The notes under the pieces: generated by a model
Told to the model about the DNA's origin: nothing
The model's database searches: none
The model's input: the letters and a program-made list of their open reading frames with translations, nothing else
Origin: Chionis minor
Taxonomy: Eukaryota; Chordata; Aves; Charadriiformes; Chionididae
Assembly: GCA_013398295.1 (NCBI GenBank)
Contig: VZSF01011224.1
Span: 24,661 to 88,660, forward strand
DNA length: 64,000 nt
Reading direction: 5' to 3'
Part shown: positions 13,701-25,700 of the stretch, one piece after another
Layout of the letters: every line of letters starts with the position of its first letter
How positions within the stretch are numbered: position 1 is the first letter of the stretch
Translations under genes and position numbers: made by a program

Positions 13701-16700
13701 CTAAGATTTAACGTGGAACTCCAGCAGGTATAAGACAACATCTGGCTTCATTTTGACGAGGGTCCAGCTCGGAGGGGGCTGTGCAAATTGACATTTGCTC
13801 AAATCTGGCCTTTGCTTCTTAAAAAAAAAAAAAATCTGACAGGCGGAGGGTTCGCACTCTTTTAAAAGCAACATGATAGCCCTTGAGCAGAGTTTATTTT
13901 TATTGGATAACATACATACCTCTGTTTCCCAGTTTGGAAATGCTGCAGATAAGTGGTATAGGATGAAATTTTCCATCCCCACAAACTGCTTGGCTTATAT
14001 ATATGTGCTCAGACGGCTCTTTTCCCGTCACGGCTCATATTTTGAGGGTTACGTCATATCTCTTCCTGATCCTGAGCTTTTCCATTCCCTGCCCTGTTGG
14101 GAAGGGGCAGTTCCTGACCCTTGCTTCTGTCAGACCAGTTGGCGGTCGCAGGCCAAAGTGGAATGGTTCAGTTTAAGGTGAGCGGTGGAAGATCTGTGAT
14201 CGGACGGTGGGAGACAGGCAGGAAGAGGTTAACTCTTCCAAGCGGTCCGAGGTTGGGGCAGGTCTGAAATCCATCAGCCTGTTGCTAAAGGGCACAGAAA
14301 CTCCCATCATTTTTTGCTTGTGATTTTCTGTAGCCGCTGCAGCTTTGGGACTTGTTGGAAGGATTATTTCTTGGAGGGTGATGAATGTGCGTAGCCCCTT
14401 CACGGGCTGCCGGCTGGTCAGAGTGAGCCTGGTGCCCCTTTAGCTCAGTGGCTGCATAAACACTGAATTTTGTTCACCTTTTCGAAGCGAGGAGAGCGGT
14501 GTGCGGCTGATGCTGACGTGAGCGTGATGACATGGAACGCATTGACAGGGGCTTTTCCCCCTCCTCTTTAGACTGTGTCCACTAAATACAGAATCACAGA
14601 AAGTTAAGGGTTGGAAGGGAGCTCTGGAGATCATCTGGTCCAACCCCCTGCCAGAGTGGTGTCACCTACAGCAGGTGGCACAGGATGGTGTCCAGGTGGG
14701 TTGGGAATGTCTCCAGAGTGGGAGACTCCACCACCTCTCTGGGCAGCCTCTGCCAGGGCTCTGCCACCGTCCAAGGAAAGAAGTTCCTCCTCATGTTGAG
14801 AAGGAACTTCCTATATTTGATTTTATACCCGTTGTCCCTTGTCCTGTCACTGGGCACCACTGAAAAAAGCCTGGCCCCCTCCTCCTGGCCCCCTCCCTTT
14901 AAGTATTTGTAGACATTGATGAGATCCCCCCTCAGTTCTTTGCTTCAGACTAAAAAGACCCAACTCCCTCAGCCTTTCCTCATAAGAAAGATGCTCCAGC
15001 CCCCTCATCATCTTCGTGGCCCTTCGCTGCACCCTCTCCAGCAGTTGCCTGTCCTTCTTAAACTGGGGAGCCCAGCACTGGACACAGGACTCAAAAAAGC
15101 AGTTAACGGAGAGATGCAGGACTTGTGGTTTGACTTGGTTATTACGCGTTGTGCCTTTGGGAACATGAGGAGGGGAAGGGCAGGTACCACCGGTATCGCG
15201 TCCTCCCTCCCCTCCTGCAGACCCCGGCTCTGTGAGAGCAAACCGCACGCCCCGGGGGGGTTAAAAAAGGCAGTAGCTGTGCCTGGGGGTGTTGCAGGCT
15301 TGTGGCTGAGCCTGGCTTAACCCAGTGATTGTAGGGGAACGTAAAGGCTGCCCGCAGCCTGTGCGGACGCTTGGGAACACGAGGAGGTTGACACTGCTCC
15401 TTGCTCGCTGGGATCCGCCGCGGGAGCATCCACGCGCCCAGTACGATGGGGCCAAAATTGTGGTTAAAATAACACCATTGCTTAAAGCAACCGGGGTTTG
15501 CTTTAGCTTGCTTTCCACCTTTTTTAGCCGCAGTGGAGCCTGGAGTAAAAGCTCTGGTTTGCATAATTTCATTCACGTTAGTGGCTTGATGGTACCACTT
15601 GGGTCTAACCATGATGGCAGAGCACATCGCCCGCTTTATTCGTAGTGGGAATTCTTGTCGGAGGCACGGTGTGGCAGGCACGTTGGGAGCGGCGTCTTGG
15701 GAGCGCCGAGGTCAATGAGGGTGAAAGGAAAAGTTTAGTCGTGTTGATTTTTTTAAGTGCTCAAAGAAACTGCTTGCTGCTGGCTGGGATGGCGTTTGGG
15801 AGGGACAGAGAGCGTGTGCTATAAATACATATGCTGAACTGTGATAATTCAAGCTTTGTAGAATATCTGGAATCTGCTGCTTTGGCCAAAGGTTTGGCTG
15901 ACCTGTGCTCAGCACTGGTGAGGCCGCAGCTCGAGTGCTGGGTTCAGTTTTGGGCACCGCAGTATCGGAGAGACATTGAGGTGCTGCAGCGTGCCCAGAG
16001 AAGGGCAACGGAGCTGGGGAGGGGTCTGGAGAACAAGTCTTCTGAGGAGCGGCTGAGGGAGTTGGGATTGTTGAGGCTGGAGAAGAGAAGGTTGAGGGGA
16101 GACCTTCTCACTCTCTACAGCTCCCTGAAAGGAGGTTCTAGCCAGGTGGGGTCAATCTCTTCTCCCAAGGAACAAACCACAGGACAAGAGGAAATGGCCT
16201 CAAGTTGTGCCAGGGGAGGTTTAGGTGGGATATTAAGAAAAACTTCTTTACGGAAAGGGTTCTCAAGCATTGGAAGAGGCTGCCCAGGGAGGTGGTGGAA
16301 TCGCCGTCCCTGGAGGTATTTAAAAGCCGGGCAGACGTGGTGCTGAGGGACATGGGTTAGGGGTGGTTTTGGCAGAGGTTTATGGTTGGACTCGATGATC
16401 TTGAAGGTCTCTTCCAACCCAAGTGATTCTGTGATTCTAAGATCTTTGAGCATATGGGGCCTCGTGGTGTCTGTTTGCCCCCGGTGAGCACCGCATATGC
16501 CCTGCAGACGGGACAGGGGGAGCCAGCAAGGGGAAGGGGCAGGTTCTAGGAGCTAAGTGGAGGAAAAGAGCCGGGAGCAGAATCCGTGCATCCCGACTGT
16601 CCTGAATGGTGCCCCTCTGTCCACTAAGATGCCATGGCAGAAGGTGCAAGGAGCAGGATAAAATCCATGGAGAAACGCAGCAGGGGCTGTTGGTCATGTC

Positions 16701-19700
16701 TTGTCTTGCAGTTCCTAAGTGTCTGATAGGGGTCGGGTGGGTAGCGGGGACCTGCTCTAAGGTTCCTTTACACAGCGCCAAAGCCTGCGGTTTAAATGTG
16801 GGCACAGTCTTAAATGTTTTCCTAAATCTTTGCAGGATGCCAGAAGCTCTGAAATCAAAATGATTTAATGTGTGTTCAGAAAACCAGGAGCAGGGAATGC
16901 TGTCCCTGCTTTTTCAAACAGTACGTGTAGCCACTTTGTGTTGTCCAAAGGCAGCACAGGCCCACCTGCGACTGCCTTACTGGCTTGACCAGCAATTTTA
17001 AGACCGCAGGAACTAGCTCCTACCCTTAATATATTTCTTAAATAAATGCACGATAGGTTGTGGGGTTTTTTTTCAACTATCCCCCAAAACATCCTTAACA
17101 AAATATTTGTCGGCCACCCTCTTCCTCTGTGTGCACACACACACAGGCTTCAAATAGGACGTACTCTAAATATATCAAATTGCTGCAGCCGTTACGAGTT
17201 CACAAATAGATCTGGTACCTGGGACTAGACCGTAGCTTTGGCCAGACGGTGGGCAGACAAGGTCTAGCTAAACATACCAGGCTGTGATGCTATTTCTGTC
17301 GTTCTTTTCCCCTTCTGGGTGTATGTGAAGCATTAAAAAAAAAAAAGGAAATCTCACTTCAAAGCCCAGTGGCTCAAAGGCTCTGGTTATGCCGGGTTAA
17401 AAGTGGGTTGAACTATATTGTCCTGGTCTCTTAAGCGGTGGGGAAGGGCATTGCGAAGTCCTGCTCCATTTCAGTTCAGTTTTTCAGTTCCGTTCATATA
17501 AAATGCTCCCACGTGCTGCTCTGCTTCTAACTGGAAGGTGTAAGGAGGGGAGGAGGAAAGGCTCATTGTTTGTGGCTTGGCACACAGCCGATTTCCCTCT
17601 TATTTAGCTTTTTACCACGCGATTCAGCGGAGAATCTCTCCATTCTGCGGGGAGTTGCACCTTAGGTCACTGCCATCTGAGACTTCAGCTCTGTGTCTCG
17701 ACCCTCCAGCTCTCAAGAACGTTTGACAATAAAAGGTTCGTTTGCCTGTTTGTTATGACAACGGGGCTTTAATTTCTTTCCCCCGGGGTGTAAATGTTTA
17801 CTTCTCTAAACATAAGGCCATGTGTAACGTGAACGCTGATGCTTGGCTTGTCTAGAAGGGGTCTCAGCATCTCTTCTGGAGCTCACTCCAGCCAGAACGT
17901 TAAGCTGCTGGTGGTGTAAGTCACCGTGTTGCTTCAGTGCTGTAATTTTAAAGTGCCTGCGGGATAGTTTCTCGCTGCTTGCCTCAATGGTCTCTTTGTG
18001 AGGGCTTGTGGCACGACGGGCTGCTGGCTTTGCTGGGCAGAGCGCTGGTGTCTGTCATCTAGCAGGAGGTCTGGGCGATGGAGCGGGGCTGAGAACGCAC
18101 CAAGGCTGGCGTCGGTTTGCTGCAGTTCCTTGGGGGGCAGCGAACCTGTTTGTCTCCGTGCGCCGACCGCGTCTGGGACCTGAGTATCTGACAGCCGTCG
18201 TGCTGGAGGCAATACCGTTGCTCTGTTGCACCAGACAATATTTAACAAAGCCTGAGAACAGAGCGTGATCTTGTTCTGCTTTGCGGCGCGGAGGTCAGGT
18301 AATAAATTTGGCTACCCCACAGCGTCTCACCCAGATTGTCTTTAAAATAGCTCAGCAGAAAGGAGACGGAGAAAGTCAAAGCTTTGCTCATGGAGAAACC
18401 CTCGGGCATGGATGCGCATGGAACAGAGCAGCGTGCTATCCGAAGCTGAGCCTCCCACCCATGCCAAAGTCTCTCCAGGGTTCAGTGCTCCTGCCTTCTC
18501 TCGCTCGCCTCTGCCACCAGCCTTTCTTTTCTCTAGGGCTTTTCACTGCCCTGCTTTGCATTGGCAACCGCGAGGCTGCCACTGAAGCGTTTCGTGGCTT
18601 CGCGAAGGCCTCTGCTTTTGTCAGTTATAATCTGCACTGGATTTGCTCCCGGGCCCTAATCCTGAATTGCACTCTCATCCTTTACCCTTTTGTACTGCGC
18701 AAACCCAGGACAGAAAGTGCTCGCGGTCCGATACAGCGTCGCGTTCCCATGGGATTGCTGTCCCCCATAGGCAAGTCCTCTTTGTCCTGCAGCATCTATT
18801 TCACCCTGTTTGGTGTTAGCAGCTGGGACTTCCTTAGTGACTCAGAGGCACAGCTCCAGATGTTTAAATCCAAACAGATTCCACCCATTCCAATGTATGC
18901 GAAGAGCTTTCCAAAAAGTCATCTTCCGGGGGGGGAAAGACTTGGTAGCTGCGACTCCAGTGGAAGTAAGCGAAGGGGTGAAATACAGGGGAGAAGATGC
19001 CTCTGGGATGAAAAAGTCTGTGTGGAAAGATTTTGGTTTATGTTCTTAATTGAAAAAAAAAAACAACCCCAAAACAAACCCAAACCCAATTAATTTCTTG
19101 TCCAGGTTGCAGCTTTAATGTCTTGGTGTTTGGGGAGCCAAGGAATCCTGGAGCTCCATTCGAAATGAAAAATGAGAATATGAATTGGCTTTTGGGGGCA
19201 GTGGAGTAGGTCAGGCGTAGGGAAGGAAAGAGCGTGAATGTGGAGTAGCCGGAGACAGCGCACGGGCTCCTTGTGTTTGTTAAATCGAGGATTTGTGGGG
19301 AGAACTGCCCCTCCGCCACATCTGGGGCTTTGTACAACCACCTGGCGACCAGGCGGCTGCCAGAGCCAGCACTGAACACCTCCGCTCTCTTGCCCTGCCA
19401 GCCTCAGCATCGCTCATGGTGATGGCTTTTTTAAAAACAAAAATACTAAAGTAAAATACACGGAAGCAAAATTTCATTCCGGTTCCCTTCCTGCCTGCGT
19501 TTGAGTAGTTTCTGTGGCGGTAGGGGGGGACACCTGCAGCCCTACAGCTGTGCAGACCCTCCGGCCCCGTGCAGCTCGAGTGCTGTGTCCAGTTTTGGGC
19601 ACCGCAGTATCGGAGGGACATTGAGGGGCTGGAGCGTGTCCAGAGAAGGGCAACGGAGCTGGGGAGGGGTCTGGAGAACAAGTCTCATGAGGAGCGGCTG

Positions 19701-22700
19701 AGGGAGTTGGGATTGTTGAGGCTGGAGAAGAGAAGGTTGAGGGGAGACCTTCTCCCTCTCTACAACTCCCTGAAAGGAGGTTCTAGCCAGGTGGGGTCAA
19801 TCTCTTCTCCCAAGGAACAAGTGATGGGACAAGAAGAAATGGCCTCAAGTTGTGCCAGGGGAGGTTTAGGTGGGATATGAGGAAAAACTTCTTTACGGAA
19901 AGGGTTCTCAAGCATTGGCACAGGCTGCCCAGGGAGGTGGTGGAGTCGCCGTCCCTGGAGGTATTTAAAAGCCGGGCAGACGTGGTGCTGAGGGACATGG
20001 GTTAGGAGTGGTTTCAGTGTAGGTTTATGGTTGGACTGGATGATTTTGAAGGTCTCTTCCAACCCAGGTGATTCTGGGATTCTCTAACAGGTTTCTTGGT
20101 GCCGTCACTGAGCATGTGGGTGTGTGTTTAAAGTGAGTGTTGAGATGCTTTTCCAAAGAACCCCTCTGAATTCCCTGCTGCTACGGCTTGCTTTCAGCCA
20201 GGAGCTGGGGATGCAGAACCAGGGCAGCGTCTGCGGAATAGCAGCTGGATTTCTAGGAACGGGATCTCCTCCCTGTGTTAGTTACTGCGCATCCGCAGGG
20301 CTCCTGCAAGAAGAAAGGGTATCACTGAGCTTGGGCGGCGGAGGACGACACGAGCGTGCTGCCCTGGGCGGAATTGTTCCGCCAGCACAAAACAGATGGC
20401 GAAAGGTGAAAGAAAACGTTATGAAAGTTGTGTCGGTTTTTGCCATCAGATCCGAAGCTATGGGGAAGCATTTGGTTCAGAGGGTGGAAACAAAAGCAGC
20501 TGAGGCTCATGTGAAAACTTTCCAAGCCAGGAAACCTTTTGTGAAAGCTCAAAAAAAACCCCCCCTTTTTTCTCTGTCTCCGGGCAGGCCCTGGCTTTCG
20601 GAAGCCGAGATTCATTGGTTTCATAACAGAGCGCAGCGTGTTGGCTTGGGGTGGGCTTTTGTGTCCGGGACTGGAGAGGAGCAGCGGTGCGGGTCTTGGA
20701 TGTGCCTCTTGGCAAGGAAAGGAGGGGAATATGGCCCAACCCAGAATAGTTTGACACTTCCCCCCCCCCCCCCCCCCCCCCCCTTTTTCTTTCATTTTNN
20801 NNNNCACTCTCCCCCCCCCCCCGGCCTTATTTTTATGCTAATTTGTATTGTAGTAATGTTGGAAGTCTCAACTGAAATCACATCTTTGGGCAAACACAGA
20901 TGTGCAGCCCTTGCTGCAGAGGCTCCGCGGTTCAGAGCGGGTGAGATGGGCTTGGCATTCCCTTCCCTTTCCAGAAGGGGTGGGATGTGCGAGCCGGGGT
21001 CCTGCCGGAACAGCGAGGAGGTGGGGAAGCGCGTCTGCAGGGCTGCAACCACGCAGGAGACCCGTGGCAGAGCTGAGCAGGATCTCCTCGGCTTCAGACC
21101 CCAGCGTTATTTTCGCTTCACTCTCATTTTTTTAGATCGCTGTGCGCAGTCGGGTGGCTCCAGTGAAAAGCAGGTTGATGCGGAAGCCAGAGCGTTGAAT
21201 CGAGATGTACCACGCTTCTTCCCCCTGCCCTCCATACCCAACTTTATCTTGCTTTCTGTTTCTTCACACCTTTCAACCTAAGGAAGTTCAACTCAAGCAG
21301 GAGAAAAATGCCTTTAGGATTTCTTGCTGCTTGTGTGCTCGCTCCCTTAATGGTGTTCGTCTGAGCCAGAATGGATGTCTTTGACGAAAGCAAAGCTTTG
21401 GCTTGATGAATGAGGCCGGTAGCGATGGAGCAGACCTGCAAACTCCACGCACGGGGTGGGCAATGCGAGACGTACCATCCCGTGGATGAGCAGCCTTCTG
21501 GAGAGCCAAACACAAAGGCAAGAGCTGATTCAGCCTCAAGTATGTGGGTGGGATTGTTTCGTAAGAAGAGGAGAGGTTGGAGATCCAGGTCTTGAATTAG
21601 GCTTATAGCTGAAGGTCTTGAATTCTGCTCGTAGCTGAATTCTAAGACTTGGAGTTTAGGGGGGAGGGGAAAAAAAAAAAGGAAAAAGGAAAAGGCTGGC
21701 ACACACATCTCCACAGCTGTTGGCCTGAAGAGGTAGAAATTGTGCAAAGCTAGCTGAGAAGGGGAGGACTGTCATGAGAGTTAACTCTTTCTAGGCTTGG
21801 TCTCTTCTCTTGCTTTTCTGGGTAGAAACCCCCAGCAGCATTTTTCCTTTGTATGGAGGGAGCTGAGCTGTGGGTTTGCGCGTGGTTTTCTCCCTGCTTT
21901 GTCCTTCTCAACCTCAGACCGAGCAAACCACGTCCCATCAGCTTTGGGGCTTGGGCCTCTATTCCCCTCCCTATAATTTGGGGTGCAGCCAACCCAGTTG
22001 TGGTTCCCTGAGGAAAAGCCTTGCTCTCTGGTGAATGACTTTTTGGCTACTGAAATATTTTTGAGTGCTCTAATTTCTGGTTGATACCTGAGGGTGGGAG
22101 CTTGGCAGATGGGCATTCAGCTTCCAAGTTGGTTGCAGATACCTGCTTTGTGAGCCTCAGCTATGCTTCAGAGGGTTTACCAGTCTACCTTGTCGCTTCA
22201 GTGTCTGGCTACACGGTGAGAAGCAGCAAAACTTTCAGAGATGAGGCTTCCTTGTTGATACGACGGCTTGTTGTGGGCGTTTGTTTCCACGTGTACATAA
22301 AGTAGAGAGAGGGCGATTTTAAGAAAGTCTGCTCTAGCTATTAAGTATTGTTTGCCTCTGATTTTTATGGGGAGTCTGTTTTCACCATTAACCCGGCTGC
22401 TCTACACGTTGGTGTTGGAAGATAAAATGTAAGTATTTGCATTACTGAATACTCCCAGTGTAACAAAAACTCCGCAATGAAAGGAAACCATTCAAATCTG
22501 TAAAGAGTTAGGGGCAGAAAGCTCTTAGCAGTCTTTTCTCCTTGAGAAACCTACGGTATACTTATTTTGAGCCTTTGTTCTTTAATCTTCCAGTATAAAG
22601 CCAAGGTCTTAAAGCATTTGAACTCTTTTCAGGCGTTTTGCTGTTTGTTCAGACTCGGTGCAAACCCTTGAGTTGCTGTATCGGTAGTTCTCTGCTCTCA

Positions 22701-25700
22701 ACCTACGTCTCTGTGAGTGGAAAGGGGGATGGATGTGGATTGGTTTCGCTCTCAGACAGATCATGAAAATATCACTGCGTGCTGGCCTGCTATAGCTATC
22801 AGAAGATTGAAATAGCCTCCAGGGAGTGAAATGATGGCTTATTTCTTGCTAGTTTGCTCACTTTTTGTTTTTTTCTCTCCTGCTTGGCAAATACAGGCAA
22901 AAAGCCATGATAGAAGGGTCGGATTTACTAAAACAGAGTCCCAAGTCGGAGCAGGATTTCTTTTTTGTGCGTATAGAATCACAGAGTCACTTGGGTTGGA
23001 AGACACCTTCAAGATCATTGAGTCCAACCATAAACCTCTGCCAAAACCACCCCTAACCCATGTCCCTCAGCACCACGTCTGCCCGGCTTTTAAATACCTC
23101 CAGGGATGGTGATTCCACCACCCCCCTGGGCAGCCTGTTCCGAGGCTTGAGAACCCTTTCCATAAAGAAGTTTTTCCTAATATCCAATTAGGATATTAGG
23201 ATGTCAGCGTCTCTGGGGGAAGAGAGATGTGTTGTGGGACCATCCCGCTGGAGCCTGCAGTGCCTGCGACACCGCGCTGGCTCTGATAATGTCTTCTCAA
23301 GTCCAAGAGCAAGCCATTTGGTTTTGCACCTTGTTTGTCTCTTCCGTAAACTGGCCAGCAAGGACAACCCAGGCCAGTCAGTTAGTGGAAAAGACGTGCC
23401 CAAACCCCCAGCCTGGAAGCAAGAAGTCCCAGCCTGGGTCACAGCTACCGCACTAGGATGAGGCACCCCAGGATCCTTTACTGGGACTCCAGCCTCGCCA
23501 CTCCTGCGATGCTCAGAGCTCTTTTAGGGGAAAAAACCATGTAGCAACCCAGTTTTATTTGCTAAGCTGCTGAACTAATTGCAAAAATAACAGTCGAATC
23601 ATCAGGTCCTTAACAACGTTCCCAAGAGTTTGTATTTTTTTGTGACTTCTCTTTTCCCCTTCTCTGACTTGGTGGGCTGGTTTCTTTCTTTGCCTGTTGC
23701 TCTGATATCATAAATCCCAGCAAGGGATTCTCAAATCGGCCCAGGGCTTTTTGAACATTAAAATATACCCTCTGGCTTGGAAACTCCGTGAGATACAGAT
23801 GCTCGGAAGCTGCAGGGGATACAACAGGGAAGAATTTACCGCGTGTTGGCCTGTTCAGATGCTCTTTCCTCAGCTTCTGTTATTGGCAGCTGTTGGAGAC
23901 AGGCTGGATGTGTTTGGTTTTGTGCAGCGCAGCTCCCGCTAGGGTGGTGGAGTGGGAAGGAGAAAAAAAAAACCACCCCCAGATGGGGTTGATCAGAATG
24001 TGAGGGCTTTAGTGCTGGAGGTTTAGCTGCTGCGGGAGGGATCTTGACATGGGGGTTGGAGGGGGATGCTCGGATCCGATTTCCTGCCCTTGTGCTCTTT
24101 GGACCAGCAGTTTGCGCTCCCTGCACCGTATTTCTCAGCCTGCAAAAGGAGGCTGAGAATTGTGGCTTCCTCCCATCCTCTGAGTGCTCTGTTTACCTTG
24201 GAGGCTGCTCAGGTTTGTCACCACCTTCCACCTCTGTGAAGCCCTCCAATGGCGCAGTGGTGAGAATAGCAGTGTCTTAACGATGACTAATAGGTGCTAC
24301 GTGGGAATGACGCTGCTGCTGCGCTGCAGTGAAAGCATCAGGCAGATGTTTAACATCTGGAGCGGCACCCGGCACGATCCAAATGGGGCTAGTGACTGCT
24401 GTTGTGCAGCTTCCTCACAAAACACAGGCAATCAGCTCCGGAGCCCCTCACAGCAGGAGGACACGGAGCTGTTGGAGCGGGGCCGGAGGAGGCTTCGGAG
24501 ATGCCGGGATGGCTGGAGCCCCTCTGCGGGGAGGACAGGCTGGGAGAGCTGGGGGGGTTCAGCCTGGAGAAGAGAAGGCTCCGGGGAGACCTTCCAGCCC
24601 CTGCCAGTGTCTGAAAGGGGCTCCAGGAAAGCTGGGGAGGGACTCGGGATCAGGGAGTGGAGCCATGGGATGAGGGGGAACGGTTTTAAACTGGAAGAGG
24701 GGAGATTTGGATTAAATATGGGGAAGAAATTCTTTGCTGTGAGGGAGGTGAGTCCCTGGCTGGGGTTACCCATGGAAGCTGTGGCTGCCCCATCCCTGGA
24801 GGTTCAAGGCCAGGTTGGACAGGGCTTGGAGCAACCTGGAATAGTGGGAGGTGTTGCTGCCCAGGGCAGGGGGTTGGAACGAGGTGATCTTTAAGGTCCC
24901 TTCCAACCCAAACCATTCTACGATTCTGTGATCTTGAACACGGTCCCTGAATGTGCAACCACGCTTTCCTCCGAATGTTCCTCCTCTGTGTCGTACCGAG
25001 GACCAGCTGCAGCGTCCAAACTACCTAAATTCCAGCAAAATGGAAAGGGCTGTCAAGTGAAACCCACAGGTGGATTTTAGCACGTTGCTGATGTCAGGTC
25101 TGGTCAGGGAAAATGTTCCATTTGGGTTACTTTAATATGCAGTAGGGCTGATCTTAACGCAGCTACACGTAGTGAACATACTTAGGGCTTTATATAGGGT
25201 GGATATATCCTGCAGACAGATGGAAAAACACTTTCTCAGCTGTCAGTGCAAATTTCCTCCTTAGCTACTATCTTTTCATGTGCTTTTTACAGTACAATTT
25301 TACGCTTTGCCCCTCTGTCCTTTGGGTTAATCCCTTTAATAGGCTTTTATTAAAAAAGCTTTTAGATCTCCAGCAGTCAAAGCTATTTCCAAATGGATTT
25401 TAGGCTTTGATTACCTTTTATTTCCTTTCCTCCAGCTTTTATTAGGTGAAGAAACAAAGGTGAGGTAGAGGGAGCAGAGAAACAAGGTGCTGCCTCAGGC
25501 AGCCCTGGCCTGTAGCTCCAGGTAAACACGCTTTCTCCATCAAGTAAAGAGCTGGAAACATTTCATAAACTGCGCCAAAAAGTGAGTTGCAGGCTTTGGA
25601 AACCAGCCTGAGGAGGCCTTCCGTGCACAGAGGCTCTGAGACTTTCCTGACAGCACGTAGTCAAAAGCCGTGCGATATTTCAAGACAATCTGCCAAATTC

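Noticed and set aside
15831..16346. Protein-like reading with [18 protein letters not shown]
   Set aside because: This is the C-terminal remnant of CR1 ORF2 within a 5'-truncated element, not a host gene. The same applies at 19569-19880 and on the minus strand at 14847-15248.
18281..19093. An 813-base open frame on the plus strand in LOXL2 intron 3
   Set aside because: It begins at TTG, has no recognisable domain, ends in a low-complexity lysine and proline tail from an A-rich tract, and has no splice or codon signal. It is most likely chance openness.
20124..21281. A 1,158-base open frame on the plus strand
   Set aside because: It begins at GTG and runs through the poly-C tract and the N block. 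Its proline run comes from the homopolymer. Openness across a gap of unknown length has no meaning.
24184..24894. A 711-base open frame on the plus strand
   Set aside because: Most of it is the diverged CR1 fragment at 24457-24935 read in a frame unlike CR1 ORF2.
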